DNA of 64,000 nucleotides from Fuerstiella sp. (GTDB lineage Bacteria > Planctomycetota > Planctomycetia > Planctomycetales > Planctomycetaceae): the NCBI GenBank assembly GCA_029245955.1, contig JAQWOH010000008.1, positions 1 through 64,000 on the forward strand, given 5' to 3'. Below, in pieces: positions 53,020-63,694 of the stretch. The first letter of the stretch is position 1. Each line of letters begins with the position of its first letter. A program made the position numbers and the translations under genes. The notes under the pieces are model-generated. The model was not told the DNA's origin. It saw only the letters and a list, made by a program, of their open reading frames with translations, and did not search any database.

Positions 53020-54494
53020 TCGTGGCGATCCATTCCCGGCAGCAACGCCGCCTGCCAGCCATCCGCAAGAATTCGAGACAGTCGCTGCACAGTCTGGCGA
53101 TGTTCTGCCTGATCAGCGATATTCCGCATTTCATCAGCATCATGCTGGTGATCATACAGTTCAGTTGCCACCACATCCTGTGATTTCCAGTCACGCCATT
53201 CCACATAGCGGTGGCGATGTGTTCTCACAGCATAGCCCATCACATCCCCATGACCGCGGTGACGATGACCTGTCAGAGCTCGTGGGTACTGGCTGAAGAC
53301 AGCCCGCTTCCATGCCCGCTGCGGATCAGCCAGCAACGGAACCATGCTGATGCCTTCCACGCCGATCACTGCACTCAACCCACACGCATCGGCCAGGGTT
53401 GGGTACACATCCACCAGCTCCACCAGCGCGTCACTCTGTCTGCCGGGCCGGGCCTGTCCGGGAACGGAAATGATCAGCGGAACGCGAGTGGACAGTTCAT
53501 AGTTGTTGGCCTTCGTCCACAGGCCCTGCTCTCCGAGATGAAACCCATGATCCCCCCACAGCACAACCACAGTATTTTCCTGAAGCTTCAGTCTGGACAG
53601 TTCATTCAGCAGCCGACCGACCATGGCGTCGACGAAACTGACGCAGGCGTAATAACCGTGCCGTAGTTCGCGGACTTTGGCAGATGACAGCGAGGCGTTG
53701 TCCGGGATATCAGTGTAGCCTTCCAGTTCCCTCCAGCTGCGAATCGCCACGTCTGGCGCAGCATGTGGATGTTTGTCACTGGTCCGCGCGGGAATCCTGT
53801 CCCGCTGATAAAGATCCCAGTATTTCTGCGGAGCACAGAACGGCAGATGCGGCTTGCGAAAGCCAACCGCAAGAAAAAACGGCTGCTTCCGTTTGTGCAG
53901 CTCGGCAAGTGCCGCGACGGCTGCGTCACAGACAATGCCGTCGATGTATGTATTATCGGGCACGTCCGCAGCTTCGGCCGCTGAACGTTTCAGGCCCTTG
54001 CCCTGCAGATTCTCCGGCAACGCATATCGAACATTCGGGTCACGAACAGAATCGTACTGCGGTTCAACAGACCACGATGGAGGATCCTTCGACGGTTTTC
54101 CGCTGCCGTGATAAACCTTGCCGATACTCTGCGTGTGATAACCATGGTTCCTGAAGTGCTGCGGCAGAGTGACAGTGTCGGGGACAGCCTTACGGAAATG
54201 AGTGGCCAGATCCCAGACGCGAATCGTATCGGGACGTCTGCCCGTCAGCAGTGACAGTCGCGACGGGCTGCACACCGCCTGTTGACAATATGCCCTGCGG
54301 AACAATGTGCCTCGACCTGCCAGCCTGTCGATATTCGGCGTGATCGCAGTACTGTCACCGTAACAGCCCAGCACCGGGCGCAGGTCATCAATCGCTATGA
54401 ACAGAACGTCAGGACGTGCAGACGTCGACTCAGCACAGACGGTGTGCCAGGTCGCAACGAATGTCAGAGCATAAATTGCGTGGAAACATTTCAT
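53016..54494 (-). CDS. Sulfatase, iduronate-2-sulfatase-like, second
   Basis: 492 residues with a signal peptide (FHAIYALTFVATWHTVCAES). Metal site DVLFIAIDDLRPVLGCYGDS; signature CQQAVCSPSRLSLLTGRRPDTI with Cys 75; WGDHGFHLGEQGLWTKANNYELSTRVPL. Related to the next gene but clearly diverged, so likely a different linkage or position specificity. First sulfatase of the run, lying 66 bases after the sialidase stop. Confidence 0.93.
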   Translation of the reverse strand: MKCFHAIYALTFVATWHTVCAESTSARPDVLFIAIDDLRPVLGCYGDSTAITPNIDRLAGRGTLFRRAYCQQAVCSPSRLSLLTGRRPDTIRVWDLATHFRKAVPDTVTLPQHFRNHGYHTQSIGKVYHGSGKPSKDPPSWSVEPQYDSVRDPNVRYALPENLQGKGLKRSAAEAADVPDNTYIDGIVCDAAVAALAELHKRKQPFFLAVGFRKPHLPFCAPQKYWDLYQRDRIPARTSDKHPHAAPDVAIRSWRELEGYTDIPDNASLSSAKVRELRHGYYACVSFVDAMVGRLLNELSRLKLQENTVVVLWGDHGFHLGEQGLWTKANNYELSTRVPLIISVPGQARPGRQSDALVELVDVYPTLADACGLSAVIGVEGISMVPLLADPQRAWKRAVFSQYPRALTGHRHRGHGDVMGYAVRTHRHRYVEWRDWKSQDVVATELYDHQHDADEMRNIADQAEHRQTVQRLSRILADGWQAALLPGMDRHE

Positions 54495-54560
54495 TAAGAC
54501 ACTTACATGCGAGCAGGCGGTAACTCTGACAGCACGGAAGCCGGCGCAAACAACATCAAC

Positions 54561-55727
54561 TTACGGCCGCAGCTGGTCAGGGACCTTTCCGTCGCCTGTA
54601 GACTCACCGCCCAGCAGCCACGAAAGATTAAACCGAGCCACCTGCGACCCACCGCCCGGACCACCTTCAAAATGCAGGTAAATCCAGCCTTCACTGGGTG
54701 TACCAGGCTGCCCTGCTGTCAGCGACGAATACGCACTTGCTCCTTCATAAACCAGACGCTTCACCGGCCAGGTTCTGCCGCCGTCCAGACTGGCCCAGAC
54801 TGTGCCGCGTTCGCGTTTGGCATTGGGCGTATCGATGTTGCTGAAAATCAGAATATCCTGACCTACGACAGGCAATCGCGTGAGTCCCCCCATGCAGCCA
54901 TACGACCGATGTTGATGGCCGTCCGGCAGAACCTCAACGATCCTCCAGTCCGTCCACGTCTGCCCGCTATCCTCACTGATCGCGCTCCGACGACGAGTGT
55001 TCTTCGGACGTTCCTGCCAGTGGACTCGAGAATTGTAATATATGCGACCATCAGACAGTTCCGCGATGGTCGCTTCACCCGTACCGTTTTCCGGAAATGG
55101 ATCGCTCGTTCGCCAGTTCCGGCCGCCATCGTCGCTGTAGATGGCGTTGGTGTAATGATTGGGCCATTCGGAACGGTCATTCTTCGTACCGTAATAACGA
55201 GCCGGACGCACCAGTCGGCCCTTGTGGTGACCATGTCTTAACGTAATCCCGTGTTCGTTCATGTGCATCGACGGCATATTGCCCTTGCTGTCGGCGTGAA
55301 TTGTCACCTTTTCGGGTTGCCACGTTCTGCCGTCGTCGCGACTGCGATATACCGTCAGCGGTGCCGGCGGATGATGATCTTCCACAAACGCCAGAATGTC
55401 ACCTGTGGTTTCATCCACCGTAGTTCCCCCACCCTGAAAACCCGGTTTCGCCACGGTGATCTCCGGACCCCATGTCGCACCCCCATCTTCACTGCGCCGC
55501 GCGCGAACAGACGTATTTCCCCACGTCACCAGCACGGTTCCATCCAGAGTGACGACAATGTTGGGGAACCGCTCATTGCTGAAAACCTGCTGCATTTCCA
55601 TGACGGGTTCACCGACGAAGGAATCCAAAGAGCCTTCAACTGGTGTCGATTTGTCTGCCGCACACGAATGAGCTGTCCCGCAGACAAGCACGAACACCAC
55701 TGTATTGAAACACAGACATCGCTTCAT
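54561..55727 (-). CDS. Exported sialidase/neuraminidase-like beta-propeller (BNR repeats)
   Basis: 388 residues from the ATG at 55725-55727, which starts a signal peptide (MKRCLCFNTVVFVLVCGTAH). Bacterial neuraminidase/Asp-box repeats are visible: RRSEDGGATWGPEI, YRSRDDGRTWQPEKV, SDDGGRNWRTSD, SEDSGQTWTDW and SLDGGRTWPVKR, at regular spacing of a six-bladed propeller. The arginine triad of true sialidases cannot be confirmed by eye. Exo-alpha-sialidase is likely, though many family members in this phylum have other glycosidase roles. It lies in an operon with four sulfatases and a PhyH-like oxygenase. Confidence 0.82.
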   Translation of the reverse strand: MKRCLCFNTVVFVLVCGTAHSCAADKSTPVEGSLDSFVGEPVMEMQQVFSNERFPNIVVTLDGTVLVTWGNTSVRARRSEDGGATWGPEITVAKPGFQGGGTTVDETTGDILAFVEDHHPPAPLTVYRSRDDGRTWQPEKVTIHADSKGNMPSMHMNEHGITLRHGHHKGRLVRPARYYGTKNDRSEWPNHYTNAIYSDDGGRNWRTSDPFPENGTGEATIAELSDGRIYYNSRVHWQERPKNTRRRSAISEDSGQTWTDWRIVEVLPDGHQHRSYGCMGGLTRLPVVGQDILIFSNIDTPNAKRERGTVWASLDGGRTWPVKRLVYEGASAYSSLTAGQPGTPSEGWIYLHFEGGPGGGSQVARFNLSWLLGGESTGDGKVPDQLRP

Positions 55728-55793
55728 CGGTTTTTCTCGCTGTTGATTTGTGGATCTGGTGACAACACACGCCTGGCGACTGCTCAATGCCAG

Positions 55794-56561
55794 TCAGATT
55801 CTTCCGGAGGCTTTCATCTCGTCGGTCAGACGCCGCTGATAGGCGGCATGGGCGGCGGAATCTTTTTGAGCACGTACACTATAATAAACCAGCCCCAGTG
55901 CTCTTCGCGACCGCACGGCAGAATGATTCCCGTCAGCACGGTGAATCGTCAGTGCATCATGGACCAGCAGGTCTCCGGATCTTGCGGGCAAAGCAATTTC
56001 CTGCTGAGCGTCCTCTGTCGTGGGATAGTCCACGATTCCCTGACTGAAGCCGAGAGTTTGAGTCCTGAAATGTTCGCGCATGCCGCGTTTGTGCGAGCCC
56101 GGCACGTAGCGAACACAACCATTTTCTGCGTCTACGTCGTCCAGCGCCAGCCACATCGTCACCGCTTCACACGGATCAAGCATGAAGTAACAGCCGTCCT
56201 GATGCGGCGGTGTCGGGCGACCAACCCCGGGTGGTTTGCTGAAGTACTGCAGATTCACGGGAACAACCGCCGCCTGCAGCAGTGCCTCTGCGACTTTTCG
56301 AAAATCACCGGTGGTCAGCATGTCATGGAACGAAGGATCATGTTCCCCCATCTGCTGAATCTGTTTCAGAGTCGCAGGATCATTTTTATCTTCATAGAAA
56401 ACGTGTTCCGACGGCAACTGAGGCACAACTTGACGAACAAACCGATCCACGTTTGCCAGCAGCTCACGCCGACCCGCTCCGTTTACGAACTGCCGCAAAG
56501 TGACGAAACCATCAGCGTCAAAACGCTGGTGCACCTCACGGCTGACTGCATGTTGGTTCAT
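55794..56561 (-). CDS. Phytanoyl-CoA dioxygenase (PhyH) family protein
   Basis: Fe(II)/2-oxoglutarate-dependent oxygenase fold, 255 residues, no signal peptide. The iron-binding His-x-Asp is in PTPPHQDGCYFMLDP, the distal His in LLVHDALTIHRADGNHS, and 2-oxoglutarate-binding Arg in SRRALGLVYYS. Between them lies MWLALDDVDAENGCVRYVPGSHKRGM, characteristic of the family. It hydroxylates an unknown substrate. First gene of the sialidase-sulfatase operon, 66 bases before the sialidase start, but its connection to glycan breakdown is only by context. Confidence 0.88.
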   Translation of the reverse strand: MNQHAVSREVHQRFDADGFVTLRQFVNGAGRRELLANVDRFVRQVVPQLPSEHVFYEDKNDPATLKQIQQMGEHDPSFHDMLTTGDFRKVAEALLQAAVVPVNLQYFSKPPGVGRPTPPHQDGCYFMLDPCEAVTMWLALDDVDAENGCVRYVPGSHKRGMREHFRTQTLGFSQGIVDYPTTEDAQQEIALPARSGDLLVHDALTIHRADGNHSAVRSRRALGLVYYSVRAQKDSAAHAAYQRRLTDEMKASGRI

Positions 56562-56691
56562 TGATCGTATTCACTGCCTAAGTCATTCTCACAAGCGTCT
56601 GCCAGCAAATCAAAACAGACACCACATCAGCGTGACCGGCGGAACCGGGACACACTGAGGGGATCGATTATTGTCGTGAAGCCAACACGTA

Positions 56692-58647
56692 CTAATCGTC
56701 CTCAGCACGTAGTTTTGCCAGGACCGTATAGTCTTCAAGGGTCGTCGTGTCCTGAGTTGACTCTCTACCGGCTGCAATGTCTCGCAGCAGACGCCTCATG
56801 ATCTTTCCGCTGCGAGTCTTGGGAACGGATGCAGCAAAGCGAATCTGGTCCGGAGTCGCCAGTGCTCCAATCTGTGTTCGGACGTGCTGAGTCAGTTCCG
56901 CCTTCAATTCGTCAGTGCCGTCGTCAGACTTCAAAGTCACGAAACAGCAAATGCCTTCGCCTTTGATTTCATGAGGGAAACCAACAACGGCGGCTTCAGC
57001 AACGCGGTCATGCGACACCAGTGCACTTTCCACTTCCATGGTGCTGAGACGATGACCGGACACGTTGATGACATCATCAACTCGGCCCATGACCCAGATG
57101 TAACCATCTTCATCACGGCGAGCACCGTCACCGGCGAAGTAGCATCCGTCCATGGCAGAAAAATAGACATCGATGTAACGCTGATGGTCACCGTACAAAG
57201 TTCGCAGCATGTGCGGCCACGGCTGAGCCATTACCAGCAAACCACCCTGATTCGCATCGAGGCTGTCACCCTGTTCCGAAACAATGTCCGGAACAACTCC
57301 CGGTAAAGGATGAGCACAACTGCCGGGTTTGGTGGCGGTCACGCCAGGCAAAGGGCTGATCATGATGCCGCCGGTTTCCGTCTGCCACCAAGTGTCCACG
57401 ATCGGGCATCGTTCCTGACCGATGACTTCGTGGTACCACATCCACGCTTCCGGATTGATCGGTTCACCGACGGTGCCCAGCAAACGCAGGCTGGACAGGT
57501 CATGTTTTTCAGGCCACTGATTTCCCCATTTGATGAACGCCCGAATCGCAGTCGGTGCGGTGTAAAAAATGCTGACCTGGTACTTTTCGACAATCTCCCA
57601 GAATCGTCCCTCATCGGGCCAGTTCGGAGCACCTTCGTACATCACAACGCTGGCACCGTTGGACAGCGGGCCGTAGCAGATGTAACTGTGCCCGGTGACC
57701 CAGCCGATGTCGGCCGTACACCAATAGGTATCTGTTTCTTTCAGGTCGAACACCCACTGAGTGGTCATCGTCGTGCCCAGCAGATAGCCGGCCGACGTAT
57801 GCAGCACGCCCTTCGGCTTCCCGGTGCTGCCCGATGTGTACAGAATGAACAGTGGATGTTCGCTGTCCAGTTCCACGGCCTCGCATTCAACCGACGCGCC
57901 TTCCATCAGATCGTGCCACCAGAAGTCGCGGTCGGCCACCATATCGACGTCACCACCCGTACGACGCACAACCACGACCTTTTCAACGGACGGCGATTTT
58001 TCAAGACTGGCATCGACAGCAACTTTAAGAGGGATCTCCTTGCCCCGACGCCATCCACCGTCTGATGTGATCACGACCTTTGCCTTTGCATCGTTGTTGC
58101 GGTCAGCAACCGCATCGGCGCTGAAGCCGCCGAAGATGATGGAATGAATCGCACCGATGCGGGCACACGCCAGCATCGCAATCGTCAGTTCAGGAACCAT
58201 GGGCATGTAAATCGTCACACGATCACCGGTTTCCACGCCCAGGTTCTTCAGCACGTTGGCGAACTTGCAGACCTCGCGGTGCAGATCCTGATAACGCAGC
58301 ACGCGGGTGTCACCCGGTTCTCCTTCCCAGATAATTGCGGCCTTGTTGCGACGATCCGTTTCCAGATGCCGGTCAACGCAGTTGTAGCAGACGTTAATCT
58401 TGCCGCCCTGAAACCACTTCGTATCGGGCATTGCGCCTTCCATGACGGTATCCCAGCGCCGGAACCAGCTGAGATTTTCGGCCATGTCGCCCCAGAATCC
58501 GGCGGGATCATCTTTAGCACGCTGCCACAGCTCCTGATACTGTTCCTCGCTGCTGATATTCGCCTGCTCTGCAAATGTTGCGGGCGCCGGAAATGAACGT
58601 GTTTCGGTCAGGACACTTTCAATATTTGTATTCTCGTCGGCCGCCAT
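56692..58647 (-). CDS. acs: Acetyl-CoA synthetase
   Basis: AMP-forming acetate:CoA ligase of 651 residues from the ATG at 58645-58647 (GGACG upstream). Motifs: [21 protein letters not shown] (A3/P-loop), [10 protein letters not shown] (A5), [38 protein letters not shown] (A7-A8), and [17 protein letters not shown] with the lysine that is acetylated in regulated homologues. Assimilates acetate into central metabolism. The open frame continues upstream for 87 codons without a start needed; this part contains a CxxC...CxxC segment and is discussed separately. Confidence 0.96.
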   Translation of the reverse strand: MAADENTNIESVLTETRSFPAPATFAEQANISSEEQYQELWQRAKDDPAGFWGDMAENLSWFRRWDTVMEGAMPDTKWFQGGKINVCYNCVDRHLETDRRNKAAIIWEGEPGDTRVLRYQDLHREVCKFANVLKNLGVETGDRVTIYMPMVPELTIAMLACARIGAIHSIIFGGFSADAVADRNNDAKAKVVITSDGGWRRGKEIPLKVAVDASLEKSPSVEKVVVVRRTGGDVDMVADRDFWWHDLMEGASVECEAVELDSEHPLFILYTSGSTGKPKGVLHTSAGYLLGTTMTTQWVFDLKETDTYWCTADIGWVTGHSYICYGPLSNGASVVMYEGAPNWPDEGRFWEIVEKYQVSIFYTAPTAIRAFIKWGNQWPEKHDLSSLRLLGTVGEPINPEAWMWYHEVIGQERCPIVDTWWQTETGGIMISPLPGVTATKPGSCAHPLPGVVPDIVSEQGDSLDANQGGLLVMAQPWPHMLRTLYGDHQRYIDVYFSAMDGCYFAGDGARRDEDGYIWVMGRVDDVINVSGHRLSTMEVESALVSHDRVAEAAVVGFPHEIKGEGICCFVTLKSDDGTDELKAELTQHVRTQIGALATPDQIRFAASVPKTRSGKIMRRLLRDIAAGRESTQDTTTLEDYTVLAKLRAEDD

Positions 58648-58932
58648 GGTTCGTCCTTTGCACTCTTCGATGACTGTAAAACAGATAACTGCAGGGGGGG
58701 AGTTCCGCCGGATCGACGTTCTCATGTTTTCGGCCACCTGCAGAAGGCACCGTTTTAGGCAACGGGGGCACAATTTCCAACCGAACGCAGGCGTCAACTG
58801 GAGAACCCGATTGGATCGACAGATGTAACAGTTGCTGCCAAGTTCAGTTTTTTCACCGGCAATACTTATGCGACGTAATTTTCGTACAATGGGAAGGATC
58901 AACAGCACAGGGCACCGGCGCGAGATCTGACA

Positions 58933-60018
58933 ATGACAGAAGATAATCAGCCGGTGGCGAAGGGCCGTGGTGCAGCGATCAGACCGCAGAATCGCTTCGT
59001 GTCAACGCACAGCGAACCGGATCTGGAGCAGGTCGGGGAGGACCGGGAATATCTGGAAAGTCTTCGGTCTCAGCCCACGCAGTATCTGGACGACAATTCG
59101 AAATCGATTGTCTCCACGAACGACAGTCGGGATGTGTTCTTTCGCTTCAGTGTGAATCCTTATCGCGGCTGTGCTCATGGCTGTTCGTACTGTTACGCGC
59201 GGCCGACACACGAATATCTCGGTCTGGACGCGGGCCTGGATTTTGAAACGAAGATCTTCGTCAAGCATCGCGCTCCGACACTGTTTCAAGACTGGCTGGC
59301 ACGAGAATCCTGGCAGCCCGAGTACATCGCATTTTCCGGTGTTACCGATTGCTACCAACCTGCAGAAAAAGAGTACAAACTGACACGCGGTTGCCTGGAG
59401 GTCGCACTCGATGCCCGACAGCCGATTGGCGTAATCACCAAGAACGCACTGATTGCACGTGACATCGATCTGTTAGCCAGGATGTCACGTTTCAACGCTG
59501 TTTCCGTAGCCATCAGCATTACCACACTCGACTCAAACCTGGCTGCCGCGATGGAACCTCGCACAAGTACGCCTCATGCCAGGCTGAGAACGATTCGGGA
59601 ACTCACAGAAGCCGGCATACCGGTCACTGCAATGGTAGCTCCCATCGTTCCAGGTCTGACAGACAGCGAAGTTCCCGCAATTCTGGAGTCAGTTGCCACC
59701 GCGGGAGCAAAGTCGGCCAGCTACATCGTGCTGAGACTGCCATGGAATGTCCGACCGGTATTTCTGGAATGGCTGGAACGAACTCAGCCTTCCAGAAAGC
59801 AGCTTGTGGAATCCCGGATTCGCTCAACAAGGAATGGAGCACTGAACGCCCCCGACTTCGGCGGGCGCATGCGCGGCGAAGGTGAAATCGCCGATCAGAT
59901 TTGTCAGACATTCAGACTCTTTGCCAGAAAACACGGACTGGACACAGAGCTGGAACCGCTCTCAACAGAGCACTTCCGCCGGCCAACGCCGTCATCCGGT
60001 CAACTGCGCCTGTTTTGA
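58933..60018 (+). CDS. Radical SAM protein, PA0069 family
   Basis: 361 residues. The iron-sulfur binding signature CAHGCSYC lies in [38 protein letters not shown], the hallmark of the PA0069/SplB-like radical SAM group, followed by [24 protein letters not shown] and [19 protein letters not shown]. Family members resemble spore photoproduct lyase but their substrate is unknown. Single gene, divergent from acs. Confidence 0.9.
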   Translation: MTEDNQPVAKGRGAAIRPQNRFVSTHSEPDLEQVGEDREYLESLRSQPTQYLDDNSKSIVSTNDSRDVFFRFSVNPYRGCAHGCSYCYARPTHEYLGLDAGLDFETKIFVKHRAPTLFQDWLARESWQPEYIAFSGVTDCYQPAEKEYKLTRGCLEVALDARQPIGVITKNALIARDIDLLARMSRFNAVSVAISITTLDSNLAAAMEPRTSTPHARLRTIRELTEAGIPVTAMVAPIVPGLTDSEVPAILESVATAGAKSASYIVLRLPWNVRPVFLEWLERTQPSRKQLVESRIRSTRNGALNAPDFGGRMRGEGEIADQICQTFRLFARKHGLDTELEPLSTEHFRRPTPSSGQLRLF

Positions 60019-60065
60019 TCGCAAAGAGTCCGGACTAAGCCTTAACAGCAAGGGGCTGCTTATCC

Positions 60066-60656
60066 CTACTTTTCCTTCAGCACCATATCAATACACATGA
60101 CAGCACCCATGATCAGTTCGCGAACGGGATTATCGGGCGGTACCGCGTCCGAAATCTGCAGGACGTAATTGTCAGCGGTCGTGAACATTTCCTTACCGAT
60201 GCCCGCCCATTTCTTGGTCACGTGAGCAAACTCCGTGTCACCGGACATAAACTTGAAGTTCCGGCCGGTCCAGCTGCCCTGCAGGGTGCACAGTTCCCGG
60301 TCGTCAGCACCCAGAACTCGGAATGCGCCGCCGACTGATAACAGCTTCTGTTTAAACCCGCCGATCCGCTCATCCTGTTCGTCATGTACATCTACCTTCG
60401 AAAGAAACACCGAGACACCGCGCTGAACGCTGAGGATCGGTTCTCCGGACGGCGTACACAGCTCAACGTGGAACGGCGTCGACGTTTTCCAGTCTGTAAA
60501 CCGCAGCATCTTCGTGATAACGCCCAGACGTTCCTCACGACAATGAATGATTTCCTGACCCGTTTCCGGATCAAAAATGTCATAATTGTTGGCCGCCTTG
60601 AACATGCCAACTTTTTCTTTGACCAGAAACAGATTACGGTTCAGAACGGGGTGCAT
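60066..60656 (-). CDS. Phospholipid scramblase/LURP-one-related protein
   Basis: 196 residues from the ATG at 60654-60656, chosen because AGGAG lies eight bases upstream; the frame is open to 60731. The protein matches the tubby-like LOR/scramblase fold: MHPVLNRNLFLVKEKVGMFKAANNYDIFDPETGQEIIHCRE, then PFHVELCTPSGEPILSVQRG, RVLGADDRELCTLQGSWTGRNFKFM and ITM-type end VPPDNPVRELIMGAVMCIDMVL. No catalytic residues are defined in the family; a membrane-associated or lipid-linked role is possible. Confidence 0.82.
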   Translation of the reverse strand: MHPVLNRNLFLVKEKVGMFKAANNYDIFDPETGQEIIHCREERLGVITKMLRFTDWKTSTPFHVELCTPSGEPILSVQRGVSVFLSKVDVHDEQDERIGGFKQKLLSVGGAFRVLGADDRELCTLQGSWTGRNFKFMSGDTEFAHVTKKWAGIGKEMFTTADNYVLQISDAVPPDNPVRELIMGAVMCIDMVLKEK

Positions 60657-60870
60657 ACATGTGACTCCTGAGGCTTCTTCCGGAAGAACATTACTGCGCA
60701 AGACATTTTTTTTTACCAACAGCATCGTCATGCGACTGTTCTCACAACAGAATGCGTGAGCCGCGCACGCAGATCACTTTTTCTCCGGCATCTTATTCGA
60801 GCACGATGAGTCCGACTGGCTTCCGGAAACCCGACGTATTCACAAGACTCGGGGGAGCATCATCAACAGA

Positions 60871-61893
60871 TCACATCAATCCGCGTCGATTCAGTTCCGC
60901 CACCACCTGCTGTACAATCACCGATACGTCCGGAGAATTCGGAGCTGCTGTAGAATCAATCGGGCAACCGCCGACGGGCTGGTCAGTGAATCCATGAGCT
61001 GACAGCATGCACTGCAGTTCGTTGCTGAGCGTGCTGAGATCGGTACGCTGTTCCGAAGACAACGGCTGACGGCCATGCCCCATATTGAAACCCCGCAGAT
61101 CCACGGCAGCACGAAATCCTTCCGGGAATTCCGCCGAATAGATCATCGTATCGAACAGCTTCAGCAGGTCATACTGAATTTCCCGAGCAGCGTCGATCTG
61201 GTGACCTGTTGTGAGGTCGTACAGTTTTCGCGTCAGCTCCGGAACAACGCCGGAACTGGCATTCGTGCCGCCGTCGGCTCCCGCCAGCAGCATGGGCATC
61301 AACGCGGCGTCCCATCCGGTAAGAAATGCAAAGTCCGGACGATTCGGTTTGACTGCCTGAATCATGCGGATCATGTGAGGGATCTCGCCGGATGAATCTT
61401 TAATCGCAATGATGCGTTCGCATTCTTCCGAAAGTCGCTGCATGGTCGGCACGTCAATCGGGCTGGCGAACATCGGGATGTTGTACAGCGTGACATCAAT
61501 GGGAGTATTGTCACCGATCTCCTTGAAGTACGCATACACGCTGGCGGGACTTAGTTTGTAGTAAAACGGCGCCACGATCGCGACGGCTCGGATGCCGAGT
61601 GATGCGTAATACTCACACGCCGACAGCGTTTCCCTGACGTTGGCTTCGGCTGCACCGGCCAGAATCGGCACCCGTCCCTTCGTCTGATCGGCAATGACTG
61701 AGACGATGCGGCGACGTTCTTCAGGAGTGAAGCGAGTAAACTCACCGGTCGAACCGTTGGGGTACAGACCATGCACGCCACGTTCAATCAGCCATTCAAC
61801 GTACCGACGAAGTTCGTCTTCGTTGATGCTTCCGTTGGCGGTATACGGAACAAGGTTAGGCGTAAAAATGCCCTTAAGTGCCGGCTCAGTCAT
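60871..61893 (-). CDS. Dihydrodipicolinate synthase/N-acetylneuraminate lyase family aldolase
   Basis: 340 residues from the ATG at 61891-61893. Class I aldolase barrel: [15 protein letters not shown] (T45-type substrate motif), [12 protein letters not shown] with the catalytic tyrosine, and [14 protein letters not shown] with the Schiff-base lysine. [20 protein letters not shown] follows. This family includes DapA, NanA and sugar-acid aldolases; the long C-terminus (about 40 extra residues) is unlike DapA, so lysine biosynthesis is doubtful. It is 28 bases downstream of the NhaC-type transporter on the same strand, hinting at uptake and cleavage of an organic or sialic-type acid. Confidence 0.83.
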   Translation of the reverse strand: MTEPALKGIFTPNLVPYTANGSINEDELRRYVEWLIERGVHGLYPNGSTGEFTRFTPEERRRIVSVIADQTKGRVPILAGAAEANVRETLSACEYYASLGIRAVAIVAPFYYKLSPASVYAYFKEIGDNTPIDVTLYNIPMFASPIDVPTMQRLSEECERIIAIKDSSGEIPHMIRMIQAVKPNRPDFAFLTGWDAALMPMLLAGADGGTNASSGVVPELTRKLYDLTTGHQIDAAREIQYDLLKLFDTMIYSAEFPEGFRAAVDLRGFNMGHGRQPLSSEQRTDLSTLSNELQCMLSAHGFTDQPVGGCPIDSTAAPNSPDVSVIVQQVVAELNRRGLM

Positions 61894-61921
61894 GGTATCA
61901 GTGAATGTGAAGGTAGGTGGA

Positions 61922-63466
61922 TTAACTAAATTCAGAACGATCTGATGACGCAGCGTTTCTGGGCAATCGCCCCAGAAAAACAACTGCACCAATACACGCG
62001 ATGGAACTCAACGGCAGAGCAACCCACCACGGAACGCCAAAGCCAATCGGTAGATAGCCAAATAATAACGAGCAGACCGCCATCAGGATCGCGTACGGCA
62101 ATTGGGTCGCCACGTGCTGCAAATGATTGCATCCGGCGGCAGCTGATGAAAGGACTGTTGTGTCAGAAATCGGCGAACAATGATCTCCGAAGATCGCTCC
62201 CGCCAGAATCGCTCCGACTGTGGCCAGAAAAATCGGGTGGTCGACAGACGCAGCGCCGCCCTGCCCTGCCAGAACACTCCAGCACAACGGAATAAACATC
62301 GGCACCAGCAGCGCCATGGTTGTGAAGGAACTCCCGATCGACACAGCGATGGCTCCTGCAGCCAGAAACGAAATACCCGGCAGAAATTCGGGCCGCACGG
62401 CGTCGCCGACCAGTGAAATAATGTAGCCCGCCGTATCCAGTTTGTCCGGCCGACAGACATCCGATACAGCCCATGCGAGAATCAGAACAATCACCGCAGG
62501 TATCATGGAGCCAATTCCACCTGTCCAACTGCGGGAACATGCGCTGATGGACATTTTGCGAGCCATGACAGGCAACACTGCTGCAAGCGTCGCGGCCCCC
62601 AGCGACGCTTGCAACAGCAATCGGTAAGCATCGATATCGTTGAAGTACCCCACAAGCACGATCAGCACAAGAATCGTCACGGGCAGAATCGCAAACCAGA
62701 CATTGCCTTCCTTAGCTTCATCGGAAGACTGCTCTGCCTGCATCGCAGATGATTGCGCCTGTTCTTCGGCACGCAGCATAGGGCCGAAGTCGCGTCCGGT
62801 GTAAGCGATCGCTGCCACTGTCGTAATCGACAGAATCGGATAGAAACGAAATGGGATGGTCGCAAAAAAGATCGTGCCGGCATCACCCTCGATGCCAGCT
62901 GCTGCAAGCCCGTCAGTGACCTGAGCGATTTCGAATGCGGTCCATGAAGACAACGCCAGGCCCGCAATCGGTGCCGCCGTTGCATCGATCAGGAATGCCA
63001 GCTTGGCACGAGAAATCTTCAGTCGGTCGCTGAGCGGTCTCATGGCACCCCCGATAAGCATCGTGTTGGCATAGTCGTCAAAGAACACGACCAGACCCAA
63101 CAGCCATGTGAGCAGCTGCCCCTTTTTGCGAGTGTTCGCGTATCGAGCCATTCGATCCACTACAGCGTTGGTTCCGCCACTGTCATTCATCAGCCCGATC
63201 ATGGCTCCGAGCAACACCGTGAACAGGATGACGGACGCATGGTCTGCGTCCGTCAGCTGACTCACCAGAACTTCGCACAGCGTGTTGATAGCCAATAGCA
63301 CGTCAAACCCACAGAGCAACAAGCATCCGCTCAGCGTGGCCAGGATAAGGGCCAGATTGACATCCTTGAAGACAATGGCAAGAACAACGGCCACAACGGG
63401 AGGAAACAATCTTAACCAGGGCAGCATTTCCAGAATGCCGGACGTCGTATTTGAGGGCTCAAGCAT
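61922..63466 (-). CDS. NhaC-type Na+/H+ antiporter family transporter
   Basis: 514 residues, about twelve hydrophobic helices. It begins [30 protein letters not shown], then [52 protein letters not shown], a conserved NhaC block containing the FDDYANT motif, a paired inner repeat [33 protein letters not shown], and a terminal helix pair. Family members exchange Na+ for protons or organic anions. Upstream of the aldolase gene in the same transcript, which suggests substrate uptake rather than pure ion homeostasis. Confidence 0.88.
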   Translation of the reverse strand: MLEPSNTTSGILEMLPWLRLFPPVVAVVLAIVFKDVNLALILATLSGCLLLCGFDVLLAINTLCEVLVSQLTDADHASVILFTVLLGAMIGLMNDSGGTNAVVDRMARYANTRKKGQLLTWLLGLVVFFDDYANTMLIGGAMRPLSDRLKISRAKLAFLIDATAAPIAGLALSSWTAFEIAQVTDGLAAAGIEGDAGTIFFATIPFRFYPILSITTVAAIAYTGRDFGPMLRAEEQAQSSAMQAEQSSDEAKEGNVWFAILPVTILVLIVLVGYFNDIDAYRLLLQASLGAATLAAVLPVMARKMSISACSRSWTGGIGSMIPAVIVLILAWAVSDVCRPDKLDTAGYIISLVGDAVRPEFLPGISFLAAGAIAVSIGSSFTTMALLVPMFIPLCWSVLAGQGGAASVDHPIFLATVGAILAGAIFGDHCSPISDTTVLSSAAAGCNHLQHVATQLPYAILMAVCSLLFGYLPIGFGVPWWVALPLSSIACIGAVVFLGRLPRNAASSDRSEFS

Positions 63467-63694
63467 TACCAGCCAATGCGGAAATTTCGGGCGAATTTAT
63501 CACCAGATAAGCAAACTCACGAGTAAGTACAACTGTGGAGTCTATATCAATTCATCGCCGACACGACAAACAGAACAAACAGTGTCAGTGAGGCACGGCA
63601 GACGCCGGCGAGGCCTTCTGGAGAAAATGTGTGTTTCGCGCCGAGTTTGAATGTCATTGATGCCAGATGTTTTTGACGTTTACACCTGACAGGA

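Noticed and set aside
55251..56564. Plus-strand ORF of 437 codons across sialidase and PhyH genes
   Set aside because: Antisense to two genes with conserved motifs (Asp boxes, HxD...H); no signal or domain in the translation.
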